Assembly (NCBI GenBank): GCA_964650845.1
Contig: CAZYXR010000017.1
Location: 1 to 44,574 of the forward strand
DNA length: 44,574 nucleotides
Direction: 5' to 3'
From: UBA7692 sp964650845
GTDB lineage: Bacteria; Bacteroidota; Bacteroidia; Chitinophagales; LD1
The first letter of the stretch is position 1, and each line of letters starts with the position of its first letter. The position numbers were made by a program, and so were the translations under genes. Below the pieces are notes generated by a model, which had not been told where the DNA came from, searched no databases, and saw only the letters and a list, made by a program, of their open reading frames with translations. Of the stretch, positions 9,301-21,658 are shown one piece after another.

Positions 9301-12300
9301 ATCACCGCGAGCAACGATGCCGGTAATTGCAGTGCAGTTGTGAATTTTGCCGATGCAACGGCTACAACAGCCTGCGGCAGTTGTGCTACTACATTGCCAA
9401 GCAATGTAAATGCTGCTTACTTAGGTTCTTTTGAAGGGCATCATTATTTACTTTCAAACACTACTGCCGATTGGAACACAGCCAATGCAGCAGCGCAAGC
9501 ATTGGGCGGCTATTTGGCTGTAATTAATAATGCAGGTGAGAATGCCTTTTTAACCACAGCAATTGGTGCTTCAGGCAACCCGTGGATTGGCGGTTTCCAA
9601 AATCCATTAAACTTGGGTTATAGCGAGCCGCTTGGCGGTTGGGAATGGGTAGATGGCAGTCCGTTTACCTACACCAATTGGTCGGGAGGTGAGCCAAACG
9701 ATGCCAGTGGTTTGGAGCATCATCTGCAATTTTATGGTGGTAGTGGTGCTTGGAATGATTTCGACCAAAATGGTGCATTAAGTTATGTAGTTGAGTTTAG
9801 TTGCCCTGTGTTGATAACCCAAACTGATGGCCCTGCTTCTGGCAGTGCATTCTCGGTAGGCACCGACACGGTGGAATATACAGCCATTAGCGGTTTTGGC
9901 GGTGCTTCCGTTACTTGCAGTTTTACAGTTACGGTTCAAGATACTTCTAAACCAGTTATTTCTAGTCCTACGGATATTGCTGTAAGCAATGAGGTGGGTA
10001 CCTGTGGGGCGGTAGTCGCTTTTGCAGACCCAACTGCTACGGAAAATTGTGATAACGAGTTAGTTTCAAACTCCAGTCAAAGTTGGTCGAATTCAGGACA
10101 GCGTGGAGTGTTTTTTGATATTACCAATGTAAGCTCTCAAACGATTAGTATAGATTCTATTATTACTGCATCTTACAGTGTTTCTGCTAATAACTATGAT
10201 TTTTCGTTGTACTTTACTAACACTGCTAGTTCATATGCAGGAGAAGAGTTGAATGCTGGTTCATGGACATTAAACAATAACGTTACGATTAATGTTCCAG
10301 CAGCACCAAATTTTAGTACAGTGTCTGGCTTTTTTGCCATTCCGCTATCTTCTCCATTAACTCTTGCTGCGGGGGAGTCAAAAGGTGTGTATATTGTAGC
10401 TAATACCGGATATGGTGGAGGTCCGGTATCATATCTTTCAACTCTTGGTGGTTATAGTGGTAGCCAAACGGTTACCGATGGTATAGTTTCGTTCACAGGC
10501 GGCAAAGCTATTGATGGATTGTTTTCTGGAAATATTTTTGGTGATGGCAGCCCATCAAATTTTAGGTTGTTTTATGGCAGTGTTCATTACAGTATGCCTA
10601 TTAGCATAACACAAACTGCTGGTTTGTCGAGTGGTAGTACTTTCCCTGTTGGGGTTACCACCAATACTTTTGTAGCAACCGATGCATCGGGCAATACTGA
10701 TACGTGTAGTTTTACTGTAACTGTTGCTGATACTTCTAAACCTACTGCTGTTTGCCAAGATGCTACCGTTTATTTAGTTGCCGGTAGTTATACACTTACA
10801 GGTGCAGAAATCAATAATGGAAGCAGCGATTTGTGCTCTTCGGTTACATTCTCTACTTTTCCGGCTTCATTTACATGTGCCGATTTAGGTGCACACACAG
10901 TTACACTCACCGTGTCAGACACTTCGGGTAATTCTTCTACTTGTACTGCTTTGGTAACAGTAGCAGATACCTCAACACCAAGTGCGGTTTGCCAAGATGT
11001 AACTATTTATTTAGATGCAACGGGTAATGCAACTTTAGCTGCATCGCAAGTAAACAACGGAAGCTCAGTTGGCTGTGGCTCTCCGTCTATTACTGTTGCT
11101 CCCGATACTTTCAACTGTTCTAATATCGGTGCAAATACGGTTACTCTTACCGTTACCGATGCTTCTAATAATGTAAGCACTTGTACTGCTGTTGTAACAG
11201 TGTTAGATACAGTTGCTCCGGTACTTACTTGCGCTTCAAATATTAGTGTAGATAATGGCACAGCTACTTGTGGTGCTGTAGTTACCTATACTGCCCCAAG
11301 TGCCAGTGATGCTTGTGCAGGCAGCGCTACTGTGCCGGTTACTGCAACCCAAACAGGCTTGCCGGTAAGTATTCCTGATAATAATCCTACAGGTGTAACA
11401 AATGTATTGAATGTATCACAGTTTGGTGGTGGCGATATGTTGGGTGGTGCAGTTACACTAAATAGTGTTTGTTTCAACATTAACCATACTTGGGTTGGCG
11501 ATTTGATTGTTTCATTAAAATCTCCCGATGGCACTATTGTTCCATTGATAAACAGACCTGGACGTGCTACCTCAGCAACTTCCGGCTTCGGTTGCTCAGG
11601 AGATAATGTTGATATGTGTGTTGATTTGGGAGTTGGTGCAGATGCAGAATCTGTGTGCAGTAATCTTCCGGCAATATCTGGTACATATAAAGCACACGAA
11701 GGAGCAAACTTAAATGCTATCAATAACGGCTCTGTTGCTAATGGTAACTGGGAGTTGATTGTTTCGGATAATGGTGGTGGCGATTTTGGTTCGTTGCAAG
11801 CATGGTCGTTAAACTTTACTCAAACACAGCTACTGGGTGGCTCGGTTACACAAATTGCCGGTTTGGCAAGTGGTGCTACCTTCCCTGTGGGCACAACAAC
11901 CAACACATTTGTAGCCACAGATGCTTCGGGCAATACAGATACTTGCAGCTTTACGGTAACAGTTGCTGATACAACCAAGCCTACTGCTGTTTGTAAAAAC
12001 TTTACCCTTCAATTAGATGTAAATGGCAATGGTACATTGTTGTCTGCCGATGTAAACAACGGCAGTTCAGATAATTGCGGTATTGCTTCGATGTCAGTAT
12101 CTCCAAGCGCATTTACATGTGCTAATCTTGGAGCCAACACAGTTACTTTAACTGTTACGGATACTGCGGGTAACTCAAGTACCTGCACAGCTACTGTTAC
12201 TGTAAATTCTTATGCTGCAACTTTAACAGGTGCGCCATTGGCAACCACACAATTGATAAATGAAGGATTTGCGGTAGTGCCACCTCCGGGTTGGATTGTT

Positions 12301-15300
12301 ACCAATAACAGCTCGCCATTGGGGTTGGCTACTTGGTTCCAAGGTAATCCAAATGTGTTCCCTGCGGCTTCTGCTCCTGCCAATTCTTATGCAGGTGTTA
12401 ACTTTAATAGCACTACCGGTAATAACACTATCAGCAACTGGTTGATTTTGCCAAATATTACAATGAAAGATGGTGATGTATTCACTTTCAGAACAAGAGC
12501 GGTTGATGATTTTGCAGATAGATTACAAGTAAGAATGAGCACTAATGGCACAAGTACTGATGTGGGTAATACCAACGTAAGTGTAGGTGATTTTAGCAAT
12601 CTTCTTTTAGATATTAACCCAACATTGGTTACTGGGGTTTACCCAACCAGTTGGACTCAGTTTACAATTACTGTATCTGGCTTGGGCGTGCCAACATCTG
12701 GTCGTTTCGCCTTTAGATACTTTGTAACAAGTGGAGGTCCAAGTGGATCGAATTCGGATTATTTAGGTATTGACGATGTGGTTTATACATCTTTGGGCGA
12801 TACAATTTGTGTGGGCGAGCCAGCCGATTTAACTGTAAATGTTGCGGGTGGGGTAAGCCCTTATACTGTAGTTTATTCTGATGGTTTGGGTAATACTACT
12901 GTCAATTCATATACAACGGGTTCAAATATTCCTGTTTCACCGTTGGCAACTACAACATATACTTTGGTATCTGTAACAGATGCAAATGGCTGTACTGCTG
13001 CTCCTGCATCGGGTTCAGCTACCATAGCTGTTTACCCGGTTGTTACAGTTGCTGCTACTGCCGACCAAGCGGTATGTAATAACGAAACTACTACAGCAGT
13101 TGCATTTACAGGTGCTGCTACTAATTTCAGTTGGACTAACAGCGAGCCGTCTATTGGCTTGGCCGCAAGCGGCAGTGGTAACATTGCTGCATTCACGGCT
13201 ACAAATGCAGGTGGAACTCCTGTAGTGGCAGAAATCATAGTTACGCCAACAGATGCTGTAACAGGTTGCGTAGGCACACCTGATACATTTACGATTACTG
13301 TTAATCCTAATTTGAATGTAAATTCTACTCAGGATTTGACATTGTGTGTTAATCAAAATTCTCCTGTTGTTGTATTTACAGGTACTGCAAGTGCTTATAA
13401 TTGGACAAACGATAACACAGCCATAGGCTTAGCTGCCAGTGGCACGGGCGATATTGCTTCATTTGTGGCTACCAATACCGGTACTACACCTTTGGTAGCT
13501 ACTGTTGTAGTAGTGCCAACGGGTAATGCTTGCCCTGTAGTTAATGATACATTTACTATAACTGTTAATCCGGGTCCGGTGGCAGTTTGCCAAGACCTTA
13601 CCGTATATTTAGATGCTTCGGGCAATGCAAATATTACTGCTGCCGAAGTGGATAATGGTAGCACGGCAGGCTGCGGAGTGCAGTCATTAACGGTATCTCC
13701 AAATACCTTTAACTGTGGTGCTACAGGTGCCAATACGGTTACATTAACGCTAACAGATAGCAGCGGCAATGTTGTTACATGCCAAGCTACTGTAACGGTG
13801 CTCGACACATCAGCCCCGGTGATAACTTGCCCAAGCGATATTGCGATAAGCAATGAACAAGGAGTGTGTGGTGCTACTGTTTCGTATCCGCAAGTTACCT
13901 TTGCCGATAATTGCGGTGGTATTGTAACTAATAATGTTACTGCAACCCAAACAGGCTTGCCGGTAAGTATTCCTGATAATAATCCTACAGGTGTAACAAA
14001 TGTATTGAATGTATCACAGTTTGGTGGTGGCGATATGTTGGGTGGTGCAGTTACACTAAATAGTGTTTGTTTCAACATTAACCATACTTGGGTTGGCGAT
14101 TTGATTGTTTCATTAAAATCTCCCGATGGCACTATTGTTCCATTGATAAACAGACCTGGACGTGCTACCTCAGCAACTTCCGGCTTCGGTTGCTCAGGAG
14201 ATAATGTTGATATGTGTGTTGATTTGGGAGTTGGTGCAGATGCAGAATCTGTGTGCAGTAATCTTCCGGCAATATCTGGTACATATAAAGCACACGAAGG
14301 AGCAAACTTAAATGCTATCAATAACGGCTCTGTTGCTAATGGTAACTGGGAGTTGATTGTTTCGGATAATGGTGGTGGCGATTTTGGTTCGTTGCAAGCA
14401 TGGTCGTTAAACTTTACTCAAACACAGCTACTGGGTGGCTCGGTTACACAAATTGCCGGTTTGGCAAGTGGTGCTACCTTCCCTGTGGGCACAACAACCA
14501 ACACATTTGTAGCCACAGATGCTTCGGGTAATACAGATACTTGCAGCTTTAATGTAGTGGTTAGCGATACCGAGGCTCCAACCTTTGGTGTGCAAAATTG
14601 TACTGGTGGAGTATTTACAATTCAAATTACCGATGCCGGAGTTGGCTTTATGGATGAAGTAGATTGGACTCTTACCGATGCAAGTAATACCGTTATTGCT
14701 TCAGGTGGCAGTTACACAACATTGGCGGTTACTGAAGTGGTAAACGGCACTACGGGACCTTACACATTTAACATCACTTCAGGTGGACTCTTCGATGATA
14801 ATGTTGCTAATTACACCATCAGTTGCAATGGAAATGAGCTTGCATCAGGCATTGTTATAGGAGCATTTTGGGGTGGAAGCGGTGTGGCTTCGTCAGCAGG
14901 CATCTGCTGTATAGATGGCTTCTGCTCTACAGATGTGGAAGTATTTGCTGCTCAGGGTGATTGCGATGCTGTGGTAAACTATGTTGTTCCTTTAGCAGCA
15001 GATAATTGTCCTGGAGTTACCTTAACTCAAACTTCGGGCTTGCCAAGCGGTGCAACATTCCCTTCGGGCAATACTACTATTACTTACGAGGCAAAAGATG
15101 CCGTTGGTAATGTATCAACTTGCACATTTAAAATAACGGTATTTGAAACAACCCCTCCAACGGCTGTTTGCCAAGATGTAACAGCATATTTAGATGCTAC
15201 CGGTAATGTAACCATTACGGCTGCGCAAGCAGATGGTGGTAGCACTGATAACTGTGGTATTGATTCACTATCACTTTCGCGATATACTTTCAGTTGCCGC

Positions 15301-18300
15301 GATGTAGGTGTTCATACCATACAGTTGTTTGTTACTGACCTTTCTGGAAATTTAGATGCTTGTAACTTGACGGTAACAATTCTTGATACTATTGCTTATC
15401 AAATTATTTGTCCGAGCGATGTAGTTGTAAGTAACGATATGGGTCAATGTGGCGCAGTTGTAAACTTTAATGCGCCTACTACTTATGATAATTGTGCCGA
15501 TACTGTAAGACTATCGCATAGCTTTAATGATGATATTTTAGATGGTAATTCAGTAGCATGTACAAATGGCTTTGGTCATGCAGATAACAGCTATTTACGT
15601 GTTTACGACCTAAATCAGTTTGGTTATGGTATTGGCAATGATTTTGATGTTACAAATGTTCAGTTTGGCGTTGAACTTGCAGTTGGTGCAGGAGGTTCAC
15701 AACCGGCAGTTGTAAATCTATATACGCTTTCGGGGCCGCTTACTTATGCTAACCTTACTTTGGTTGCAACGCAAAACATTACTATTCCAGACCAAAGTGA
15801 AACCTTGTTTAACTTGCCAATGACTGCAACAATTCCGGGTGGCTCTACTTTGGTAGTAGAATTGTTCACGCCAAACGGACAGTCGGTTGGTAATTTCTTC
15901 TACATTGGTTCAAATAGCTATAGTCAAACCGACTTTTCTTACGGAGTTTTCCCTGATTGTGGTCCTTATTCTGAACCTACCGATATGGCGGTTGTAGGTT
16001 ACCCAAGTATGGAAATTATCTTAAATGTACTTTCTGTACCAAGCGAAACAGTTACTCAAATTGCTGGTTTGCCAAGCGGAAGCACATTCCCTGTAGGAAC
16101 CTCAGTAGTAACTTTTGCTGCCGATAATGGTAGTGGTTCTACAGATACTTGCAGCTTTAATGTAATAGTGAATGATACCGAATTGCCGGTAGCTGTTTGC
16201 CAAAACGTTACTGTTTATTTAGATACAAACGGTAGCGCGTCAATTACTACTGCTGATGTAAACAATGGCAGTACAGATAACTGTGTTATTGATTCTATAA
16301 CATTATCTAAAGAAGTATTTAACTGCAGTGAGATAGGTGCAAATACTGTTACGCTATCTGTAACAGACACATCTGGTAACGTTGGTGTTTGTACTGCTAC
16401 TATCACAGTGTTAGATACTACTGCTCCGGTAGCTGTTTGTAAAAATGCTACAGTTTATTTGGATGCAAATGGTGTTGTAACAGTGTTAGGCACTGATGTT
16501 GATGGTGGTGCTACTGATAATTGTGCAGTATCATCAATTACCGTTTCTCCTAATAGCTTTACATGTGCCGATAGAGATTCAACTTATCAGGTATTGGTAA
16601 CTTTTGCAGATGCTTCGGGCAATGCTTCGTCTTGCAATGCAACTGTAACTATTGCTGATACTTTGAGGCCGGTTGCACTTTGCCAAAACTTCACTATTCA
16701 GTTAGATAGCACTGGTAATGCTACCATTACAGTTGCTCAGATAAATAATGGCAGCTACGATAACTGCAATATTGCTTCGGTTACTATTTCTCAAAGCGTA
16801 TTTACTTGTGCAAACATTGGTGCGAATACAGTTACACTTTCTGTAGCGGATAGTTCGGGCAATGTGGGTACTTGCGATGCTATTGTTACGGTTGATCCAA
16901 GTGCTACAATTGATAGCTTTACGTTAAGTAATTACAATGGATATAATGTAAGTTGCTATGGTTCTGCAGATGGCACAGCTACTGTACATACAACTTCTGT
17001 TTTCCCTGTTACTTACTTGTGGAGCAATGGACAAACTTCGCAAACCGCAACTGCGCTTGCCGCGGGGCAATATTTTGTAACGGTTACTGCCGGAACTTGT
17101 GAGTTTGTTGATTCGGTTACACTTACACAGCCAGATAGCTTAACTATCAATCCTGTATTAAGTGATTACAATGGATTTGGCGTAAGATGCTTTGGTAGCA
17201 ACGATGGAACAATCACGCTTAATGTAACTGGTGGAGTACCAACTTACAATTATGCTTGGCCTTCATCTTCTGCAATTGGTAATAGCTACACTGCCAACGG
17301 TTTATTACCAGGTGTTTACAATATTACCGTTACAGATTTGAACGGATGTACAAAAGTTACCTCTCCGGAACTTACTCAGCCAACTCAAGTACACACGTCA
17401 ATTTCGGCTGTTGCACCTAAGTGTAATGGTGGAACAGATGGTACTGCAACTGTGGTAGCATCGGGTGGAACATCTGTATTTACTTACTTATGGAATACTG
17501 TCCCTGCTCAAACAAGTGCAACTGCAACAGGTTTGGGTGCGGGTACTTACACCGTAACAGTATCAGACGGAAACGGATGTACATCTGTAAATTCAATAAC
17601 AATTGCTCAACCTGCTGCTTTGGTTGCTATTGCACAAGGTACATCTAACTTCAATGGTTATGGTGTAAGTTGTTTTGGTGGCAACAACGGAACTGGAAGT
17701 GTAACAGTTATAGGTGGCACTTCACCATTCTCTTATGCTTGGTCTGGCGGCACGGTATCTGGTAACACAGTTACAGGTTTAGCTTCTGGAACATTTACAG
17801 TTACAATTACGGATGCCAATGGTTGTTCGGCTGTTGATAGCATTACTGTTACTCAGCCTTCGCGTATCACTGCTACAGCTACAGTAACGAGCAACTTTAA
17901 TGGTGCTCAAATCAGTTGCAATGGTGCTACCGATGGTCAATTAACTGCAAATGGCAATGGAGGTGTTACTCCATATTTCTACGAATGGAACACTACTCCT
18001 GTTCAAACATCAAAAGTTGCTACTGGGGTAGGTGCTGGAACATACATTGTTACTATCACCGATTTGAATGGATGTACTGATACTGCATCTGTTACTATCT
18101 CTGCACCGGCTGCAATTACCGCTACAGGAGCTGTAACTAGCAATTTCAATGGATTTGGAGTTAGCTGCTTTGGTGGCAACAATGGAGCTGCAACTGTAAC
18201 AGCAACAGGTGGTACTGGAACATTGAATTATGCTTGGCCTTCAGCATCGGGCGTTGGCAATACAGCTAACGGCACAGGTTTGGCTGCCGGCACTTATGTG

Positions 18301-19881
18301 GTAACTGTAACCGACACTAATGCTTGCTCGGCCACTGTTTCTATCACAGTTACACAACCTACCGAGATTACAGCTGTGCCTTCGGTGGTAGATGCTAAAT
18401 GTTTTGGTGCGAACGATGGCAAAGCTTGGGTTACTGTATCAGGCGGAGTTCCGGGATATACTTATTCTTGGAGCACAAGTCCGGCTCAAACAACAGATAC
18501 TGCTAGCAACTTGCTTGCTGGCACTTACACGGTGGTTGTATCCGACCAAAATGGTTGTTCTTCAACAATAACTGTTGTTGTGAATGAGCCTGCTTTGTTG
18601 GTGGCTGATGCCAATGGCGAAGGCGTTACTTGCCCTAACGGCAATGACGGTGAAGCTACTGCTACTGCAACAGGTGGAACGGCCCCTTATTCTTTTGCTT
18701 GGAACACTACACCTCCTCAAACAGGTACAACAGCAACAGGCTTAACAGAGGGTACATATACCGTAACGGTAACTGATGCCAATGGATGCACGGCTACTGA
18801 TACTGCAGTTATTATTGTTAAGTATCCTACGTTGCCAACTGCAACACTTAGTGGTGGTGGAGCAGTATGTGCTGATGAGCCTCGTCCGGATGTGTTTGTT
18901 ACATTCACAGGTTTCCCTCCATACAACTTCACTTTAAGCAACGGAACTACTACTACAAACTATACTGGAGTTACTCAAAGTCCTTTTGTTGTAGCAGGCG
19001 CAAGTGCAGGAACATACACTGTTACTAACTTCTCTGATGCTCATTGCACAGGAACAGTAAGTGGTACTGCGGTTGTAAAAGTTAATCCGGTGCCGAGCGT
19101 GGTTGTTACAGGCGGAGGTTTTGTTTGCGATGGCGAAAGGCTTCCAAGTGTAGAAGTTGAATTTACCGGAACAGCACCTTGGGATGTAGTTATTCGCATA
19201 CCGGAAGGAAGAGATACATTGATTACCAATGTTACAGCTTCTCCGCTTGTGTTTAATCCAGAATCCGAAGGGTTCTATATTGTTCGCTCAGTATCAGATT
19301 CAAATGGCTGCGTGGCCTTTAACTTAAATGCTACAAAAGAAGTTGGATTCTTCTTGTTGCCATTAGTTGATGCAGGTGAACCTAAAACGGTTGATAAAGG
19401 ATTCAGTGTTAAATTAGATGGCAAAGTAATTACAGCCTACGGAGGTGTTGTAAATTACGAGTGGACACCTGATACTTCATTGAACAATGCTTTCATTGAA
19501 CAGCCTATGGCTCGTCCTTTTGAAACTACATTGTACACATTAACTGCCACCGATAAAAACAATTGTAAAGCAAGCGATACTGTAACTGTAACAGTTTCAG
19601 ACCGCATTATTATTGATGTGATAAATGTATTCACTCCAGATGGAGATGGTGTCAATGAGTTCTTTGTGATTCGCAATCGCGATGCATTTGATGTTCTCGA
19701 ATTGACCATCCTAAACCGTTGGGAGCAGATAATTTATGAAAGCGATAACTACGCTAACAATTGGGATGGTACTTGGAAAGGTAAACCTGTGGATGATGGC
19801 ACTTATTACTATGTAATTAAAGATGTTGCTTCAGGTAAAATTGTGAAAGGAGCTGTAACCATTTTGAGAAACAACGAATAA
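6302..19881 (+). CDS. Giant multidomain T9SS-secreted adhesin (SprB-like)
   Basis: One gene is broken only by the 10-N gap at 6984-6993; the reading frames on both sides join if the true gap length is 2 mod 3. The product exceeds 4,500 residues. By nucleotide position, the order is: signal peptide to about 6418; two PPC domains (6437-6795 and 6821-7190); proprotein-convertase P-domain (7210-7650); jelly-roll/choice-of-anchor domain (7672-8222). Then comes a long run of HYR modules, several split by guest domains including a C-type lectin domain (9406-9803) and two P-domains (about 11331-11838 and 13921-14436). There are eight repeats of the AVCQDVTVYLDATGN type, a second choice-of-anchor domain (12211-12798) and two PKD-like units (13039-13575). 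Eight SprB repeats follow (16925-18830), then Ig/PKD-like units. The last ~90 residues (FTPDGDGVNEFFVIRNR...WDGTWKGKPVDDGTYYYVI) form a type B CHU_C sorting domain. Likely roles are surface adhesion and gliding. The downstream PorP-like gene is its probable secretion/anchoring partner. Confidence 0.9.
11338..11953 (+). repeat. 616-bp intragenic direct repeat, copy A
   Basis: This block matches 13936-14551 at a constant offset of 2598 bases. Line-by-line comparison by eye shows a single mismatch, C at 11931 against T at 14529, which is synonymous (GGC/GGT). The block encodes the guest P-domain (TQTGLPVSIPDNNPTGVTNV...SLNFTQTQLLGG) plus the rear half of its HYR host (TQIAGLASGATFPVGTTTNT). The flanking sequence differs immediately on both sides. 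Confidence 0.95.
13936..14551 (+). repeat. 616-bp intragenic direct repeat, copy B
   Basis: This is the second copy of the block at 11338-11953. It sits behind a different HYR front half (PVITCPSDIAISNEQGVCGA) from that of copy A (PVLTCASNISVDNGTATCGA). The rest of the gene, including other HYR modules of the same family, has diverged far more. The near identity therefore points to recent duplication or gene conversion, or to an assembly error. Confidence 0.95.
16925..18830 (+). repeat. Eight tandem SprB-type repeats within the adhesin
   Basis: Eight units of about 80 residues (about 240 bp each) share the pattern NFNGxxVSCxGxNDGxxxVxxxGGxxPYxYxW...GLxAGTYTVTVTDxNGCT...VTQP. Two linker types recur: five units open with (N/D)YNG or NFNG, and the others with a V(A/D)xKC-type or GVTC opening. 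SprB repeats were named from the gliding adhesin of Flavobacterium johnsoniae. Here they precede the Ig-like and sorting domains, which would place them near the cell surface as a stalk. Confidence 0.85.
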
Positions 19882-19908
19882 TTATAAACCGACTAAAAAA
19901 CAGATATT

Positions 19909-21435
19909 ATGAAAACGATTTCTAATAAAATTTTTGCGGTAGTTCTAAGTGTTATTGGCTTAAGTGCAGTTGCGCAACAAGTGCCTTTAGTAAGCCAATA
20001 TTTCTACACGCCTATGCTATACAACCCTGCCATGACCGGTAAGGACGATGAAGTAAACATTTGGTTGATGGATCGCGAGCAGTGGACAAAAGTGCAAGGT
20101 GCACCTGCCACACGAGGCGGAACCATTGACGCAGGTTTATGGAAAAATAGAATAGGAGTGGGGCTTGCTGTTTTTCAAGACCAAACTGATATTATCAACC
20201 GAATTCTCATTCAAGGCTCAATAGCTGGACGTGTAAAAGTGTTTAAAGATGCGCATATAGGCATTGGCTTAACGCCAAGTTTAATGAACGTGCGTATTGA
20301 TTTCCAAAAAGCAAATCCGGAAGTTCTTGCCGATCCACACTTGTTCAATCAAGTTCAAAATCGCAATACTTTCGATTTAACTGCCGGTTTATCTTTTACT
20401 TGGAGGCAGTTGATTGTCGGCTTCTCTGTTCCACAAATTTTGAATTCGAGAGCGCGTTACTTGAGTGCATTAAATGCTACAGATTTGACACTTTCTCGCC
20501 ATTATTTGGGGCACGTGTCGTATAAGTTTGAGTTCTCACGCAAACGTTTCTTTTTGCAACCAACTGTTTTGTTGAAGGGAACTAAAAATGCTCCTTTTCA
20601 AGGCGAAGGAAATGTAATGTTTGGTTACAAAAACATAGTTTGGGCTGGCTTGGGTTATCGTTCAAGCAGCAACATTGTGGCTATGGTTGGTGTAGGTATC
20701 TTAGATTGGGTTAAAATTGGATACGCTTTCGATTATAACTTAGACAAACGAGTATCTACACATCTTGGCGGTTCGCATGAAGTTATTGTTGGTGTAAGAA
20801 TCCCTTACGGCAAAAAAACATCTCCGGCAGATGTTGAAAAGTACAACCAGAAGTTCAAAGCAATGGATAGCTTGAATGCCGCCCAGCAAGTGAAACTTGA
20901 TTCGATGAACGAGCAGCTTGCAGCGCTTGAAAAAGAGAACGAGGNNNNNNNNNNGATTAAAAATGATGTAGAAGGATACAAACAAAAATTAGCTGCCAAC
21001 GAAGGTAAAATCAATGACTTGAGTAAAGCATTGGATGAGTTTGAAACCCGCGTTAAAACTCAGGAAGCATTGTCAGGAAAATCAACTCCAGGAGGAAATA
21101 TGTTCCGCTTAGATAATGTGTACTTTGAAACTAACAGTAGTGGTTTGAAAAAAGAATCAAATGTGCAGTTGGATAGAGTTGTTAAGTATCTGAACGACAA
21201 TCCTACAAGCAAAATAAACATCTTCGGTCATACAGACTTTGTTGCGTCTGAAGATTATAACAAGTGGTTAAGTGAACGCAGGGCTAAATCGGTTTACGAT
21301 TACCTTGTAGGTAAAGGCGTTTCAAAAGACAGACTTACTTTTAAAGGCTTAGGCAAAGCAATTCCTGTTGCATCAAATGAAACCGAGGAAGGCAGAGCAC
21401 AAAACAGAAGAGTAGAAATTGAAATTGTAAAATAA
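19909..21435 (+). CDS. PorP/SprF-like outer-membrane protein fused to OmpA domain
   Basis: After a signal peptide (MKTISNKIFAVVLSVIGLSAV), residues about 20-300 form a PorP/SprF-type barrel. Its signature is VPLVSQYFYTPMLYNPAMTG near the N-terminus, with later strands such as ILDWVKIGYAFDYNLDKRVS and THLGGSHEVIVGVRI. A charged coiled coil follows (about 310-375, interrupted by the gap at 20945-20954). Last comes an OmpA-like domain (about 385-508) with NIFGHTD, LSERRAKSVYDYL and NRRVEIEI, the peptidoglycan-binding features. SprF-type proteins are required for secretion or attachment of the type B CTD adhesin encoded beside them. The gene starts 27 bases after the adhesin stop, so the pair is an obvious operon. 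The OmpA part should anchor the barrel to the cell wall. Confidence 0.85.
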   Translation: MKTISNKIFAVVLSVIGLSAVAQQVPLVSQYFYTPMLYNPAMTGKDDEVNIWLMDREQWTKVQGAPATRGGTIDAGLWKNRIGVGLAVFQDQTDIINRILIQGSIAGRVKVFKDAHIGIGLTPSLMNVRIDFQKANPEVLADPHLFNQVQNRNTFDLTAGLSFTWRQLIVGFSVPQILNSRARYLSALNATDLTLSRHYLGHVSYKFEFSRKRFFLQPTVLLKGTKNAPFQGEGNVMFGYKNIVWAGLGYRSSSNIVAMVGVGILDWVKIGYAFDYNLDKRVSTHLGGSHEVIVGVRIPYGKKTSPADVEKYNQKFKAMDSLNAAQQVKLDSMNEQLAALEKENEXXXXIKNDVEGYKQKLAANEGKINDLSKALDEFETRVKTQEALSGKSTPGGNMFRLDNVYFETNSSGLKKESNVQLDRVVKYLNDNPTSKINIFGHTDFVASEDYNKWLSERRAKSVYDYLVGKGVSKDRLTFKGLGKAIPVASNETEEGRAQNRRVEIEIVK

Positions 21436-21460
21436 AAATTTCAAACTCGGCTTTTGTTCT

Positions 21461-21495
21461 AAACCCGCAGCAAATCATGCTGCGGGTTTTTTGTT
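21461..21495 (+). terminator. Intrinsic terminator closing the adhesin operon
   Basis: A perfect 12-bp stem, AAACCCGCAGCA (21461-21472) with TGCTGCGGGTTT (21478-21489), encloses a 5-base loop and runs into a T-rich tail (TTTTTTG). It starts 26 bases after the PorP-OmpA stop codon and separates the adhesin operon from the nuclease gene. Confidence 0.85.
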
Positions 21496-21658
21496 TGATT
21501 TTGTTATTGATGAAAGCACGTTCAAGCTGCAGCAATTGGCAAAAATATATGAACATGAAAACACCGATGAACAAAAATTGGATATTGTATTTTATAGAGT
21601 AAAATATCAAACAACATCTGAATCAAAATTGATATTTATGCGTTAAGAAGCAGTTAGT

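Noticed and set aside
11286..14321. Long minus-strand reading frames at 11286-11723 and 13395-14321 sharing an identical stretch of protein
   Set aside because: They are antisense shadows of the adhesin gene. Their shared protein arises only because the 616-bp block is duplicated, and the codon pattern follows the plus strand.
16925..18830. Regular ~240-bp repeats considered as a CRISPR or satellite array
   Set aside because: The units are coding, diverged and in frame, and encode SprB domains. There are no short identical repeats with unique spacers.
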